A stretch of 64,000 bases of DNA from a bacterium (GTDB lineage Bacteria; Gemmatimonadota; Gemmatimonadetes; Longimicrobiales; RSA9), in assembly GCA_003242735.1 (NCBI GenBank), contig QGVH01000006.1, positions 62,001 to 126,000 on the forward strand, read 5' to 3'. The notes under the pieces are model-generated. The model saw nothing but the letters and a program-made list of their open reading frames with translations, was not told where the DNA came from and did not search any database. The position numbers and the translations under genes were made by a program. Below, piece after piece: positions 17,155-26,872 of this stretch; position 1 is the stretch's first letter; every line of letters begins with the position of its first letter.

Positions 17155-17226
17155 GACGGCGGGGGGCGGCGCCCCGCGGCGCCGACGATGCCGCGCTCGC
17201 GCCCCGCGGCCCCGCCGGGGCGCGGC

Positions 17227-17940
17227 TCAGCCCGCGGCCGGCGCGCCGGCGATCGGCACGTCGGGCTCCAGGATCATCAGCAGCCTGAGATCGAGCAGCG
17301 CGTGCAGGATCATGGGGACCCACAGGTTGCCGGCCAGGACGAAGAGGAGCGTGAACGTCAGGGCGAGAACGGCGGTCTGGAGCATGCCCTTCCACCCCTG
17401 GTAGCCGTGGTCGAGGCCGAAGACCAGGGCGGCGGCGAGGATCGCGCCGTTCCAGCCGCCCGGAAGGACGGCGGCGAAGTAGTGGATCAAGAACCCGCGG
17501 AAGATGAGCTCCTCGCAGATGCCGGCGGAGACGCAGACCGCGGCGAACCAGCGCCGCTCGGCCCGTGAGACGGGCAGGAAGAACGCGATGTGGGCGAGGT
17601 AACGCTGCTGCTCGGCGCGTGCCCTGGCGCTCCGCCGGGCGAGGATCACCGGCAGCGCGCTGCTGGCGCCGAGCGCCACGCACAGCGCCACCAGGGTCGC
17701 GAGCCGCGCCCTTCCGGCCAGCCACGAGACCTCTGGCGGCGTGAACAGCGCGGCGTGCGGCGTCGTGAGGAGCAGCAGCGCCGTGGCCGCCCACAGCCAC
17801 CCCACCGTCTTCTGATAGCTCTGGATCCGCCTCTTCTCGCTGGGATCCGCCTTGAGTACGCGGGTCTCGTGCCGGTCCCACAACGGGAAGATGAGGACCA
17901 GGAAGAGGACGAGCAGGTGGTGGGGAAGCGCAACGGTCAT
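17227..17940 (-). CDS. CPBP-family intramembrane glutamic protease (CAAX protease-like)
   Basis: A 237-residue membrane protein with about six hydrophobic helices. The CPBP active-site motifs are all present: CEELIFRG (EExxxR), FGLDHGYQGW (FxxxH) and the third-motif region LHALLDLRLL. Family members cut substrates inside the membrane or mature secreted peptides, and some give immunity to bacteriocins. The start chosen is the ATG at 17940; a GTG at 17955 would add five residues. It converges with the GH109-like gene across a 72-bp GC-rich gap. Its target is unknown, and nothing nearby points to one. Confidence 0.88.
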   Translation of the reverse strand: MTVALPHHLLVLFLVLIFPLWDRHETRVLKADPSEKRRIQSYQKTVGWLWAATALLLLTTPHAALFTPPEVSWLAGRARLATLVALCVALGASSALPVILARRSARARAEQQRYLAHIAFFLPVSRAERRWFAAVCVSAGICEELIFRGFLIHYFAAVLPGGWNGAILAAALVFGLDHGYQGWKGMLQTAVLALTFTLLFVLAGNLWVPMILHALLDLRLLMILEPDVPIAGAPAAG

Positions 17941-18074
17941 CCGCAGCAGCCTCACTGACGGTGGACGTGGGGCATCTGGATTGCGTCAAAATTACACCGT
18001 TCCGGCGGCGGCTCAATGGCGCACCCCTCAGGGCCGCGCTGCGGCCGCGTCCAGCGGCTCCCCGAGACCCGCAC

Positions 18075-18886
18075 TTGCGGGACCGTGGGCCGCCCGGGCA
18101 TCTCGGACTCCGCTGCCTCGCGTTCACCCTGCTGTGCGCTCTGGTCGCGCTGCCGGCCACGCTGGCCGCGCAGTCTCCCCCACGAACGGCCAGCGGCCAC
18201 CTCTCGATCCGTGCGGTCGCCGGCTACAGCTTCGCCTACCAGTGCGAGTTCGGCAAAGAGGACGGGCTCCCGCGGCCGGGGCCCGAGCCGGCGAGCCGCG
18301 CCCCGGCCGCGCGAGCATGGAACGTCGGGGGCAAGCCCGTGTTCGGCGCCGAGGTCGAGTACCGCATCACGGAAGCGTTCGCCGTGCGCGGCGGCGTGCT
18401 CCGCCGGCCGCAGGCGCAAGCCGAGCTGTGCTCCGGCGAAGAGGTGCTCGAGGAGCCGGACGGGATCTGCTGGTTGCCTGCACGCGTGTGCTCGTCCTCG
18501 AACGCGCGCTGTGGATGACCAGACTCGGGGTCGCGTGGTCGTTCTCCGAGCACCTCCCGTTGTCGGTCTCGTTCGCGCCGCTGTGGGTGCGGCAGGCGGA
18601 TCCGTTCGAGGACGGCGCTGCCGACCACTTGGGCGTGAGCCTGGGCGCCGGCGCGGAGGTGCCGCTGGGAAGCACGCGCGCCGCGCCGCACGCCGCGTTG
18701 GAGGACGACGTCGTGTTCTGGCGGACGGCGCCCGGCGCCCTCGACGCGACGGCGTCGCACCGGTCTTGCAGGTGGCATGGATCGGGGCTGCAACCGGAGG
18801 GAAGAGGCCTCGATGGCGCGCAGTGGAAGGCCGCGACCGGCGCCGGGACCCGAACCCGCCCACCGGGGCGACGAGCGGAGCCGTAG
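18075..18886 (+). pseudogene. Outer-membrane barrel-like protein broken by a frameshift
   Basis: A secretion signal (CLAFTLLCALVALPATLAAQ) and barrel-like strands (HLSIRAVAGYSFAYQ, PVFGAEVEYRITEAFAVRGGVL) run in one frame up to a stop at 18516-18518. From about 18480 the protein-like pattern moves to another frame: ALWMTRLGVAWSFSEHLPLS, then LGVSLGAGAEVPLG and EDDVVFW. The two parts join well as one barrel, so a single-base change around 18480-18510 is likely. The restored frame runs on to 18886, into the next gene, and its last 40 residues look meaningless. No ATG fits the signal peptide; a TTG at 18075 does. A sequencing error is an alternative to a true pseudogene. Confidence 0.6.
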
Positions 18887-21278
18887 CCCCGACCCGGCCG
18901 ACGAACGGCACCGGCTGTTCGAGGCCATCGTCGAGACGGTGAACGACGCCGTCGTCGTGACCGACGCCGACCTCGAGCCGCCGGGGCCGCGGATCGTCTA
19001 CGTGAACCCCGCGTACACGCGCATGACGGGCTACCGGCCGGAGGAGGTGATCGGCCGCAACCCGGGCTTCCTCCAAGGGCCGGAAACGGATCCCGCCACG
19101 CGCGCCCGCATCCGTGCCGCACTCCGCCGCCATGAGCCGGTGCGGGCCGAGCTGCTCAATTACCGCAAAGATGGCACGCCGTTCTGGGTCGAGATCAGCA
19201 TTGTGCCCGTGCGGGACGCCGCAGGCCGCGTCACGCATTTCGCCAGCGCGCAGCGGGAGACGACCGGGCGCCGCCGGATGGAGGAGGAGCTGCGCTCCGC
19301 CACGCGGCGCCTGCAGGCCGTCATCCACGCCTGGCCCCTTGCCGTCATCGCGCTCGATCCGGAAGCCCGTGTGCAGCTCTGGAACCCGGCGGCCGAGCAG
19401 ATCTTCGGCTGGAGCGCCGATGAGGTGCTGGGCCGCCGCATCCCCACCGTTCCGGAAGACCGCTGGCACGAGCTGATGGACGAAGAGATCGGCGTGGCGC
19501 TGGCGGGCGGCGAGGTGCGGCGGCAGGAGACCGTTCGGCTCCGCAAGGACGGCACCCCGATCCCGGTCAGCATCTCGGCCGCCCCCATCCACGACGACGA
19601 TGGCCGGGTCGTGGGGATCATGACGATGCTGGAAGACATCAGCGAGCGGAAGCAGGCGCAGGCGGCGCTGGAGCGGCTGCGCCGAGAGCTCGAGCTGATC
19701 CTGAACGCCGCGGCGGAGGGGATCTACGGCCTGGACACCGAGGGGCGGACCACGTTCGCCAACCCCGCGGCCGCGCGGATGGTGGGGAGGTCGCCCGAGG
19801 AGCTCATCGGCCAGCTCCAGCACGAGCTGATCCACCACAGCCGGCCCGACGGCTCGCCGTACCCCGCGGAAGAGTGCCCGATCTACGCCGCGTACCGCGA
19901 CGGCGAGGTGCACCACGCGGAGGACGAGGTCTTCTGGCGCAAGGACGGCACCAGCTTCCCCGTCGAGTACACCAGCACGCCGATCCGCGAAGACGGGCGG
20001 GTGACCGGCGCGGTCGTCACGTTCCGCGACATCAGCGAGCGCAAGAGGGCGGAGGCGACGCAACGCTTCCTGCTCGAGGCGAGCCGCCGCCTGTCCGGCT
20101 CGCTGGACGTGGAGACGACGCTCCGGCAGGTCGCAGACCTCGTCATCCCCGAGCGCGCGGACTACGTCATGGTCCACCTCGTGGATGAGCAGGGGGAGGT
20201 CCGCACGGCGGCGGCGGTGCACCGCGATCCGGAGCAATCGGAGCTCGTACGCCGTGCGGGCGGCGCGCTGGGCGCCATCGCCCGCGTGCTCCGGTCGGGC
20301 GAACCCGAACTCGTCCCCGAAGTGTCCGACGACTGGTTGCGTTCCGCGTGCAGGGATGCCACACAACGCCCGGTGCTCGATGCGCTGCGCACGCGATCGC
20401 TGATGCTCGTCCCGCTCCGCGCAGGCGAGCGTGTGATCGGCGCCATCACGTTCGGCGTGACGGGGCAGCGCGCGGGCTACACCGAGCACGACCTGGTCGT
20501 CGCCGAGGACTTCTGCGGCAGCGCAGCCCTCGCGCTCGAGAACGCGCGCCTGTACCGCGGCGCCCAGCAGGCCTCCCGCATCCGGGACGAGGTGCTGCGC
20601 ATCGTCGCCCACGACCTGCGCAACCCGCTCAACACGATCCTCCTGAGCGCCGGCGTGCTCGGCGAGCTGCTCGGGCTGTCATCGGAAGGGCATCCCGCGG
20701 AGAAGCGGCAGCTCGACATGATCCGCCGCTCGGTCCATCGCGCCGACCGTCTCATCCAGGACCTGCTCGACGTGGCGCGCTTGGAGGCGGGCCAACTCGC
20801 CGTGCAGCCGACGCCCCAGCCCGCCGCGGCGCTCGTGCAGGAAGCGGTGGAGCTGCACCGCGCCCTCGCCGACGAGAAGCGGATCCGCCTCGAGGCAGAG
20901 CTTCCCGATTCGATCCCTCAGGTCGCTGCCGACCGCGACCGCATCCTCCAGGTCTTCTCCAACCTGATCGACAACGCCATCAAGTTCACGCCCGAGGGCG
21001 GCCGCATCACGGTGCGTGCGAAGCCTGGCGTGGGCGAGGTGGTCTTCAGCGTCCAGGACACGGGGTCGGGCATCCCCGAGGAGCAGCGCGCGCGCCTCTT
21101 CGACCCGTTCTGGCAGGCGCGACGTGCCCGCCGCGCCGGCGCGGGCCTCGGCCTCGCCATCGCGCGCGGCATCGTGCAGGCGCACGGCGGGCGCATGGAG
21201 GTGGAGAGCGAGGTGGGGAAGGGAACGACGATGTCGTTCACCGTGCCGACGGCAGAGCGTCAGCGCCGGGCGGCGTGA
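18813..21278 (+). CDS. Hybrid-sensor histidine kinase with three PAS domains and a GAF domain
   Basis: An 821-residue protein with no membrane segment, so it is probably a soluble sensor. Domains in order: PAS1 (about 36-150), PAS2 (about 166-285), PAS3 (about 293-415), GAF (about 418-586), HisKA with the phospho-acceptor in IVAHDLRNPLN near residue 600, and HATPase with N-box NLIDNAIKF near 719, DTGSGIP, and GAGLGLAIA near 777. PAS1 has the LOV-like phrase GRNPGFLQGPETD, but the photoactive Cys position is Pro. No response regulator gene is adjacent, so the partner lies elsewhere. The start at 18813 has GGAGGGAAGAGG upstream; an earlier ATG at 18777 would add 12 residues. Confidence 0.92.
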   Translation: MARSGRPRPAPGPEPAHRGDERSRSPDPADERHRLFEAIVETVNDAVVVTDADLEPPGPRIVYVNPAYTRMTGYRPEEVIGRNPGFLQGPETDPATRARIRAALRRHEPVRAELLNYRKDGTPFWVEISIVPVRDAAGRVTHFASAQRETTGRRRMEEELRSATRRLQAVIHAWPLAVIALDPEARVQLWNPAAEQIFGWSADEVLGRRIPTVPEDRWHELMDEEIGVALAGGEVRRQETVRLRKDGTPIPVSISAAPIHDDDGRVVGIMTMLEDISERKQAQAALERLRRELELILNAAAEGIYGLDTEGRTTFANPAAARMVGRSPEELIGQLQHELIHHSRPDGSPYPAEECPIYAAYRDGEVHHAEDEVFWRKDGTSFPVEYTSTPIREDGRVTGAVVTFRDISERKRAEATQRFLLEASRRLSGSLDVETTLRQVADLVIPERADYVMVHLVDEQGEVRTAAAVHRDPEQSELVRRAGGALGAIARVLRSGEPELVPEVSDDWLRSACRDATQRPVLDALRTRSLMLVPLRAGERVIGAITFGVTGQRAGYTEHDLVVAEDFCGSAALALENARLYRGAQQASRIRDEVLRIVAHDLRNPLNTILLSAGVLGELLGLSSEGHPAEKRQLDMIRRSVHRADRLIQDLLDVARLEAGQLAVQPTPQPAAALVQEAVELHRALADEKRIRLEAELPDSIPQVAADRDRILQVFSNLIDNAIKFTPEGGRITVRAKPGVGEVVFSVQDTGSGIPEEQRARLFDPFWQARRARRAGAGLGLAIARGIVQAHGGRMEVESEVGKGTTMSFTVPTAERQRRAA

Positions 21279-21359
21279 CGCGCGGAGCGCGGCCACGCCC
21301 CGACCCCGATGCGCCCGGAGGGCCGAGTCAGCCGGCGACAGCCGTGCCCGTTCCGTCGT

Positions 21360-23657
21360 TCACTGCCACGCATCCAGGTACATGATCGTCCGCCAGCCGG
21401 TCGGCCGCTTGAGTGCGCGGGCGACGTCCACACGGATGATGCCGTCCAGCAGACTCACCCCGACGCCGGCAGAGGCCAGCCACGGGTCCGTGCGGAGATT
21501 CTCCCGGGCGCCGGCCCAGCCGGCATCGGAGAAGAGCACGAGGCGCGCGACCGGAGCCGACGTCGCCAGCTCGACGCGCCCGCGCCAGAACGACTCGCCC
21601 GCCATCGCGCTGCTCGCGTAGCCGCGCAGCGTGGTCGGCCCGCCCAGCCGCCACAGATGCTGGACGGCCGGATCGCCGAAGCTCGTGCCGGCCGCGCCCT
21701 CGAGCATCGCGACGAACGAGCCGGGCAGCGGCAGGTACGTGCGCAGCGTGAGCGAAGGCCGCCCGTAACGGAACGTGCCGGCCGCGCCGTCGAGCCCGAG
21801 CTCCGCATGCACGCGCACGCCGCCGGGATCGCGGCCGAGCTCGCCGCGGACCCGCAGCGAGGCGCCGTACTGGGTCGCCTCCTGCGCGGCTTCGTTCTCC
21901 GGGAAGACGTGCTCGTCGTCGAGGAGGTGCGCGATGCTGAAGTCGGTCTCCTTCCGCGCCGCCGCCTCACGCTGCGCGTACACGCGCCAGTCGTACCAGC
22001 GCCGGCGCGAGATCGAGGGTGCGCCCGTCAGCTCCACACCCAGGGTGCGGTGGTAGTCCGCCTCGTCGCGCCCGAACACGAGCGCGGAGAGCGATGCCGC
22101 CAGGGTGAACGGCCGGGCTTCGGGATCCATCGGCACGAGCCGGCGGTAGGCCGCGAGCCGGTGGTGGGTCCTCATCCCGTCGCGCACGATCCGGAGCTCG
22201 CCGTTCGGTTCGCGGTCCGCGGTGCCGATGCGCGCGTTGGCCTCGACCTGGATCGGGCCGAGGCCCACATCCAGACCCGCGCCGATCGAGAGACCCTCGA
22301 CGCGGTTGTAGCGCACGAGCCCGCCGCCGAGCGGCCCGCTGAACCGCGGCCGCGAGAGTTGCCAGGGCGCGCCCGGGAGTCGCGCGAGCCGCTCGTGGAG
22401 CGACTCCAGCTCCGCCTCCGTGAGCAGCGCCTCGCCGGCCGCGAGCGGGGCGGGCGAGAGCAGCGGGTTCTCGAGCAACGTGACCTCGGCATCGGGGACC
22501 ACGACCTCGATGCGCTCGCACGCGCGCCGCTCCTCCTCGGTCAGCCTGGCGTACGCGGCGGCCCGCGCGCTGTCCCGCGCGGCTTTCCGGCGCGCCAGCT
22601 CCACGCTGTCCAGCGCCGCGCCACGGTCGCCGGATGGGCGGAACACCACGACCGCCCGCGACGGGCAACGCACCCGCCGGCCCGCGGCGTACTCCGTCTC
22701 TTCCACCGCAACCGGTGGCGCGCTGGCCGGCTCGCCGCGCACAACGTAATCCGAGTACGTCCGCTCGTAGAGGAACGGCACCGAGAGGAGCCGGCCGAAG
22801 CGCGCCGCGCCGCGGATGGCCATGACCCGCGGCAGCCACCACTGGAAGTCCCACAGGCCGTACTCGATGGTGAGGTACTCGAGCTTCAGCCTCGGCTCGA
22901 TGACGCGCGGCGCGTTGCCCTCCCGGTCCAGACGGAACTCGTCCGCCAGGCGGAAGGTGAGCTGGACGACGGCGTGGGTCTCCTCATCCAGCCACAGCGA
23001 GCCCTGCACCAGGTTGCCGGCCTTGCGCCGCGGCAGCACCTCCACCTCGACCAGCCGCACCTCGCGGCCATCGGGCAGGCGGATGACCGTCGTGCCGCCC
23101 GTGCGGAAGCGGTAGTGCGCCTCGCTGCCCGGCGCGAGGGGATGCGGGACCTCGTCGCCGGTGTCGTCCCAGCCGGTGAGCAGGTACGGGTCTGCGGGGT
23201 CGAACGCGAGATGCGGGAGATACCTGTCGAGATCCTCCGGAACCTGGACGTCCGTCGAGGCGATCGGCACGACCTCGCGCGCGCCCAGTGCCTCGATGCG
23301 GATCGGCCCGTCCCGCTCCCACGCGATGCGGCTCGCCACCTCCCGCTCCCAGACGGTGCGGTCGCGGCGCACCATCCGCAGGCCGACGGAGACGCGCTCG
23401 TGCGCCGTCGTCTCGTACGCCTCGATGGAGCGGTCCACCGTGCGGCGGCGTTCCCGCGCCAGCCGCACCAGTTCACGGGCCGTCTCGTCCAGGTACGCCG
23501 ATGCGAGGGTGGCGGAGTCGGGCAGCGGGCGCGGGAGGCGCCGTGCACCGTCCGCGGCCGCCGTCTCGTCCGGCGGCCAGCGTTCCTGCGCCAGCGCGGG
23601 AGACGCGACGAGGGCGGCGCAGCAGAGGAGCGCGAGAAGAACCATCCGGCGAGGCAT
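21360..23657 (-). CDS. Outer-membrane beta-barrel protein with large periplasmic domain
   Basis: A 765-residue protein with a signal peptide (MVLLALLCCAALVASPALAQ). The first about 430 residues look periplasmic and contain a strand pattern like outer-membrane lipoprotein-sorting folds (HYRFRTGGTTVIRLPDG, GSLWLDEETHAVVQL). A charged helical linker follows (RKAARDSARAAAYARLTEEER). The C-terminal about 330 residues are barrel strands of the Omp85/surface-antigen type, including LWRLGGPTTLRGYASSAMAG, a typical FhaC/BamA-like loop, and FSDAGWAG. The last residue is Gln rather than an aromatic. It may move or assemble proteins or simply be a surface barrel. The next gene downstream on the same strand ends at 23716, and its own start lies upstream. 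Confidence 0.8.
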   Translation of the reverse strand: MPRRMVLLALLCCAALVASPALAQERWPPDETAAADGARRLPRPLPDSATLASAYLDETARELVRLARERRRTVDRSIEAYETTAHERVSVGLRMVRRDRTVWEREVASRIAWERDGPIRIEALGAREVVPIASTDVQVPEDLDRYLPHLAFDPADPYLLTGWDDTGDEVPHPLAPGSEAHYRFRTGGTTVIRLPDGREVRLVEVEVLPRRKAGNLVQGSLWLDEETHAVVQLTFRLADEFRLDREGNAPRVIEPRLKLEYLTIEYGLWDFQWWLPRVMAIRGAARFGRLLSVPFLYERTYSDYVVRGEPASAPPVAVEETEYAAGRRVRCPSRAVVVFRPSGDRGAALDSVELARRKAARDSARAAAYARLTEEERRACERIEVVVPDAEVTLLENPLLSPAPLAAGEALLTEAELESLHERLARLPGAPWQLSRPRFSGPLGGGLVRYNRVEGLSIGAGLDVGLGPIQVEANARIGTADREPNGELRIVRDGMRTHHRLAAYRRLVPMDPEARPFTLAASLSALVFGRDEADYHRTLGVELTGAPSISRRRWYDWRVYAQREAAARKETDFSIAHLLDDEHVFPENEAAQEATQYGASLRVRGELGRDPGGVRVHAELGLDGAAGTFRYGRPSLTLRTYLPLPGSFVAMLEGAAGTSFGDPAVQHLWRLGGPTTLRGYASSAMAGESFWRGRVELATSAPVARLVLFSDAGWAGARENLRTDPWLASAGVGVSLLDGIIRVDVARALKRPTGWRTIMYLDAWQ

Positions 23658-23715
23658 GATCCACAGGCCGAAGGAGTCGGGCGATCGTAGTCGCCGGCCG
23701 GCCGCGTTGTTCCCT

Positions 23716-26562
23716 CTACCGCGCCGCCGTCACGGAGAGCCGCCGCCCCTCCCGGTCGATCGGGATGGGCTGGCCGAGCCCGAGCCGCGAGAGCCGGGCC
23801 ATCTGCGTGCGGGCATCGCCGACGACGAGCCAGACCATCCGCTGCGGGTCGAGGTACCTGTCCGCGAGCTCCTTGATCCGTTCGACCGTCATGTCGCGAA
23901 CGATCTGCTCGCGCTGCCCGACGTAGTCGGCCGGATAGCCATAGGCGCTGATCTCGCCGAGCATGCCGATCTTGGCGCCGAGCGTCTCGAACGCCATGGC
24001 GTTGTTGCGGATCAGGAAGTCCTTCGTCGTCTGGAGGTCCTCGTCATCGAACTCCGGGCCGTGACGCTCGACCAGCTCCTTGATCAGCGCCAGCGACTCG
24101 TACGTCACGTTGCTCCGGACGCTCGACGTGATCGAGAAGGGCCCCGGGAACGTGCTCCCCGAGAACCCGGACCGGATGCCGTACGTGTAGCCGCGTTGCT
24201 CCCGCAGCACCTGCGTCAGGTCGGACGCGAAGCCGCCGCCGCCGAGACGGAAGTTCATGACGGTCGCGGGATAGTAGTCGGGATCGGTGGCGGCCAGCGC
24301 GAGATACCCGATGGCCAGTACCGACTGCTTCGCGTCCGGCACATCGAGGAAGTAGAGCCCCGCACGCTCATCGGACCACGTCGGCGGGTCGGGGAACGAC
24401 ACCTGCTTCGCCGCCCACCGGGTGGCGAGGCCCTCCAGTGAAGCCAGCACCTCCTGCGGGCTCACCGCCCCCGCCACGTGGAACGCGGCCTCGCCGGGAG
24501 CCAGCGCCTCCGCATGGTAGCGCTTCAGGTCGTCCAGCGTGATCGCCTGGACGCTCTCCTCGCTGCCCCGCGGATTCCTGCCCATGATGTGGTCGCCGTA
24601 GAGCAGGCGGGCGAACACGTCCTGCGCCAGCGCGGCCGGGTTGGCGGACCTCTGACGCAGCTCGTTCAGCACCCGCTGCTTGGCGAGGGCGAACCGCTCG
24701 GCATCCCAGCGGGGCTCCAGCAGGATCTCCTCCACCAGGTCCATCGTGGCCCGGTAGTTCCGCGCCAGCGTGCTGCCACGGATGTCGAAGCTCTCCCGGC
24801 CCGCGCTCACGCTGATCGAGGCGCCGAGCTTGTCGATGGCCAGCTCCAGCTCTTCGGGCGTCTTCGTGGCGGTGCCCTCGGTCAGCATCTCCGCGAGCAA
24901 GTTGGCCACGCCGACCCGTGCCTCGTCCTCGAGCAGGAGGCCGCCGCGGATCCGCAGGTGGAACTGCACGAGCGGCGTCTCGCGGTCCTCGATGACCAGC
25001 ACGCGCAGGCCGTTGGCGAGCGTGTCCTGGAAGACCTCCGGCGGCCGGACCGAGGGCGGAGCGCCGAACGGCGGCTCGATGCTCCGGTCGAAGGACGACG
25101 GCGTGCGCGGGATCTCGCCCCGGTCCACGAGGACGATCTCCGGCTCGGCGCCCTGGATGATCGGCTCCTCGACCACGTCGGCCTTCTGCGACCCCTCCAC
25201 CGCCAGCTCGAGCCGGCCGCGGGGCACGAAGCTCGCAGCGACGTACGGCCGACCCTTGATGTACTTCTCGTACACGGCCATCACGTCGTCGGCCGTGACG
25301 GCGAGCAGGCGCGCGAGGTCTTCCTTCACGTAACCGGGGGACGGCGCGAAGATGTTGTAATCCGCCAGCCGGATCGCCTTGCCGAGCACGCTCGAGAGCC
25401 CGCTGTAGAACTCCGCCTCGTACCGCGCCTTCACCCGTTCCAGCTCACCAGCGCTCACCCCCTCGGCCTCGAAGCGCGCGAACGCGGCCTCCACCGCCGC
25501 CAGCACGTCATCCAGGTCCTTGTCCGCGTACGCCCGGATCTGGATGGTGAACCGGCCCGCCAGCTCCTGCGACCCGTTCGCCGCGAACACGTTGGGCGCG
25601 AGCTCCTTCTCCTTCACGATGACCTTGTAGAAGGGCGTGCTCTTCCCGTCCGCCAGCACAGCGGCGAGCACGTCCAGCGCGTAGGAGTCCTCGTGGAAGA
25701 GCGGCACCGTGGGCCACGCCAGCGTGAGCTGCGGCAACCGCGCGAAGTTGTCCTCGTGGTAGAGCTTCTTGGTCGAGTCGAGCACGACGGGCGGTGGAGC
25801 GGGCACCTGGGGCAGCGGCCGCGCGGGGATCTCGCCGAAGTACTTCTCGATCCACGCCTTGGTCTGCTCGACATCGATGTCTCCCGCCACGACCAGCGTC
25901 GCGTTGTTCGGGCCGTACCACCGCGCGTGGAACTCCTTCACGTCCTCGAGCGTCGCCGCGTCCAGATCCTCCAGCGACCCGATGACCTGCCACCGGTACG
26001 GGTGCCCCTCGGGGTACAACGCCCGGTCGATCACGTAGCTGGTGTGCCCGTACGGCTGGTTGTCCACGCCCTGCCGCTTCTCGTTCTTGACGACCTGCTT
26101 CTCCTTCGCCAGCACGGCCTCCGTGACCGTGTTGATGAAGAAGCCGAGTTTGTCCGATTCCGCCCAGAGCACCTTCTCGAGGGCGTCCTTCGGAACAACC
26201 TCGAAATAGTTCGTCCGGTCACGGCTGGTCGAGCCGTTCGTCGAGCTCCCCACGCGCGTCATCAGACGATCGAGGCCGCCCGGACCCAGGTTCTCCGAAT
26301 CCAGGAAGAACAGGTGCTCGAAGAGGTGGGCGAACCCGGTGCGCCCCTCGACCTCACGCGCCGAGCCGACGTGGAACGCCATCGCCACTGCGACGATAGG
26401 GTCCGAGCGGTCCACGTGCAGCACCACGTCCAGGCCGTTCGGCAGCTCGTACTTCTCGTAGGCGATGTCGAGGGTGGGGCCCGAACCGCCCGGCGTGGAC
26501 GTGCCGCAGGCGGCGACGAGCAGGCATGTGAAGACGGGGACGAGGCGTGCGCCGTACCGCAT
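23716..26562 (-). CDS. M16 family zinc metalloprotease, lipoprotein
   Basis: A 948-residue two-lobe insulinase-type protease. A lipoprotein signal ends at CGTST (lipobox LVAAC). The zinc motif HLFEH is in the N-terminal lobe at about residue 80, with the third ligand in the downstream VTEAVLAKEKQVVKNEKRQ helix. The C-terminal lobe repeats the fold without the zinc motif and carries the Arg/Tyr pair region (GYTYGIRSGFSGS). Both lobes in one chain is common among Gram-negative periplasmic M16 enzymes. It probably degrades peptides at the inner face of the outer membrane. The end of the gene is only 59 bp upstream of the barrel gene's start, so co-transcription is likely. Confidence 0.93.
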   Translation of the reverse strand: MRYGARLVPVFTCLLVAACGTSTPGGSGPTLDIAYEKYELPNGLDVVLHVDRSDPIVAVAMAFHVGSAREVEGRTGFAHLFEHLFFLDSENLGPGGLDRLMTRVGSSTNGSTSRDRTNYFEVVPKDALEKVLWAESDKLGFFINTVTEAVLAKEKQVVKNEKRQGVDNQPYGHTSYVIDRALYPEGHPYRWQVIGSLEDLDAATLEDVKEFHARWYGPNNATLVVAGDIDVEQTKAWIEKYFGEIPARPLPQVPAPPPVVLDSTKKLYHEDNFARLPQLTLAWPTVPLFHEDSYALDVLAAVLADGKSTPFYKVIVKEKELAPNVFAANGSQELAGRFTIQIRAYADKDLDDVLAAVEAAFARFEAEGVSAGELERVKARYEAEFYSGLSSVLGKAIRLADYNIFAPSPGYVKEDLARLLAVTADDVMAVYEKYIKGRPYVAASFVPRGRLELAVEGSQKADVVEEPIIQGAEPEIVLVDRGEIPRTPSSFDRSIEPPFGAPPSVRPPEVFQDTLANGLRVLVIEDRETPLVQFHLRIRGGLLLEDEARVGVANLLAEMLTEGTATKTPEELELAIDKLGASISVSAGRESFDIRGSTLARNYRATMDLVEEILLEPRWDAERFALAKQRVLNELRQRSANPAALAQDVFARLLYGDHIMGRNPRGSEESVQAITLDDLKRYHAEALAPGEAAFHVAGAVSPQEVLASLEGLATRWAAKQVSFPDPPTWSDERAGLYFLDVPDAKQSVLAIGYLALAATDPDYYPATVMNFRLGGGGFASDLTQVLREQRGYTYGIRSGFSGSTFPGPFSITSSVRSNVTYESLALIKELVERHGPEFDDEDLQTTKDFLIRNNAMAFETLGAKIGMLGEISAYGYPADYVGQREQIVRDMTVERIKELADRYLDPQRMVWLVVGDARTQMARLSRLGLGQPIPIDREGRRLSVTAAR

Positions 26563-26872
26563 GGGTTCGCTCCGATGTGGGTCTGACGAGACGCGGCGGC
26601 CGGGGCCGGCCGCCAGGAGGGGATGATCGCCCGGTGGAGCCCGCGCGGCAAGCGGGCGTCGGGCACCCGGCGCGCCGCTGCGCGGCGTTCGGGTCACGAG
26701 CGAGGGGCGCTGTGGCCGCGGCGGTTGCCACCTCGGGCCGGCGGGCACTACCTTCGCGGTGCCGGCCCCGTCAGTGGCCCCGGCCGGCGCGGCCGTGGGT
26801 ACGCCGGAGCGCCGGCGCGAGGAGGCCGGCCGGCGAAGCGAACGCAACGGACGATGCACCGGGAGACACCCC
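26563..26872. other. Intergenic, divergent promoter region
   Basis: About 310 bp between the M16 protease and the Cu/Zn SOD, which are read outward. It is very GC-rich, with repeated CGGCCGG/GGCGCG words. It should hold the promoters of both genes, but I see no clear -35/-10 pair. No convincing reading frame was found. Confidence 0.5.

Noticed and set aside
17155..17226. GC-rich palindromic words between the GH109-like and CPBP genes as a terminator
   Set aside because: Several overlapping short stems are possible, but no single stable hairpin stands out, so no terminator was called.
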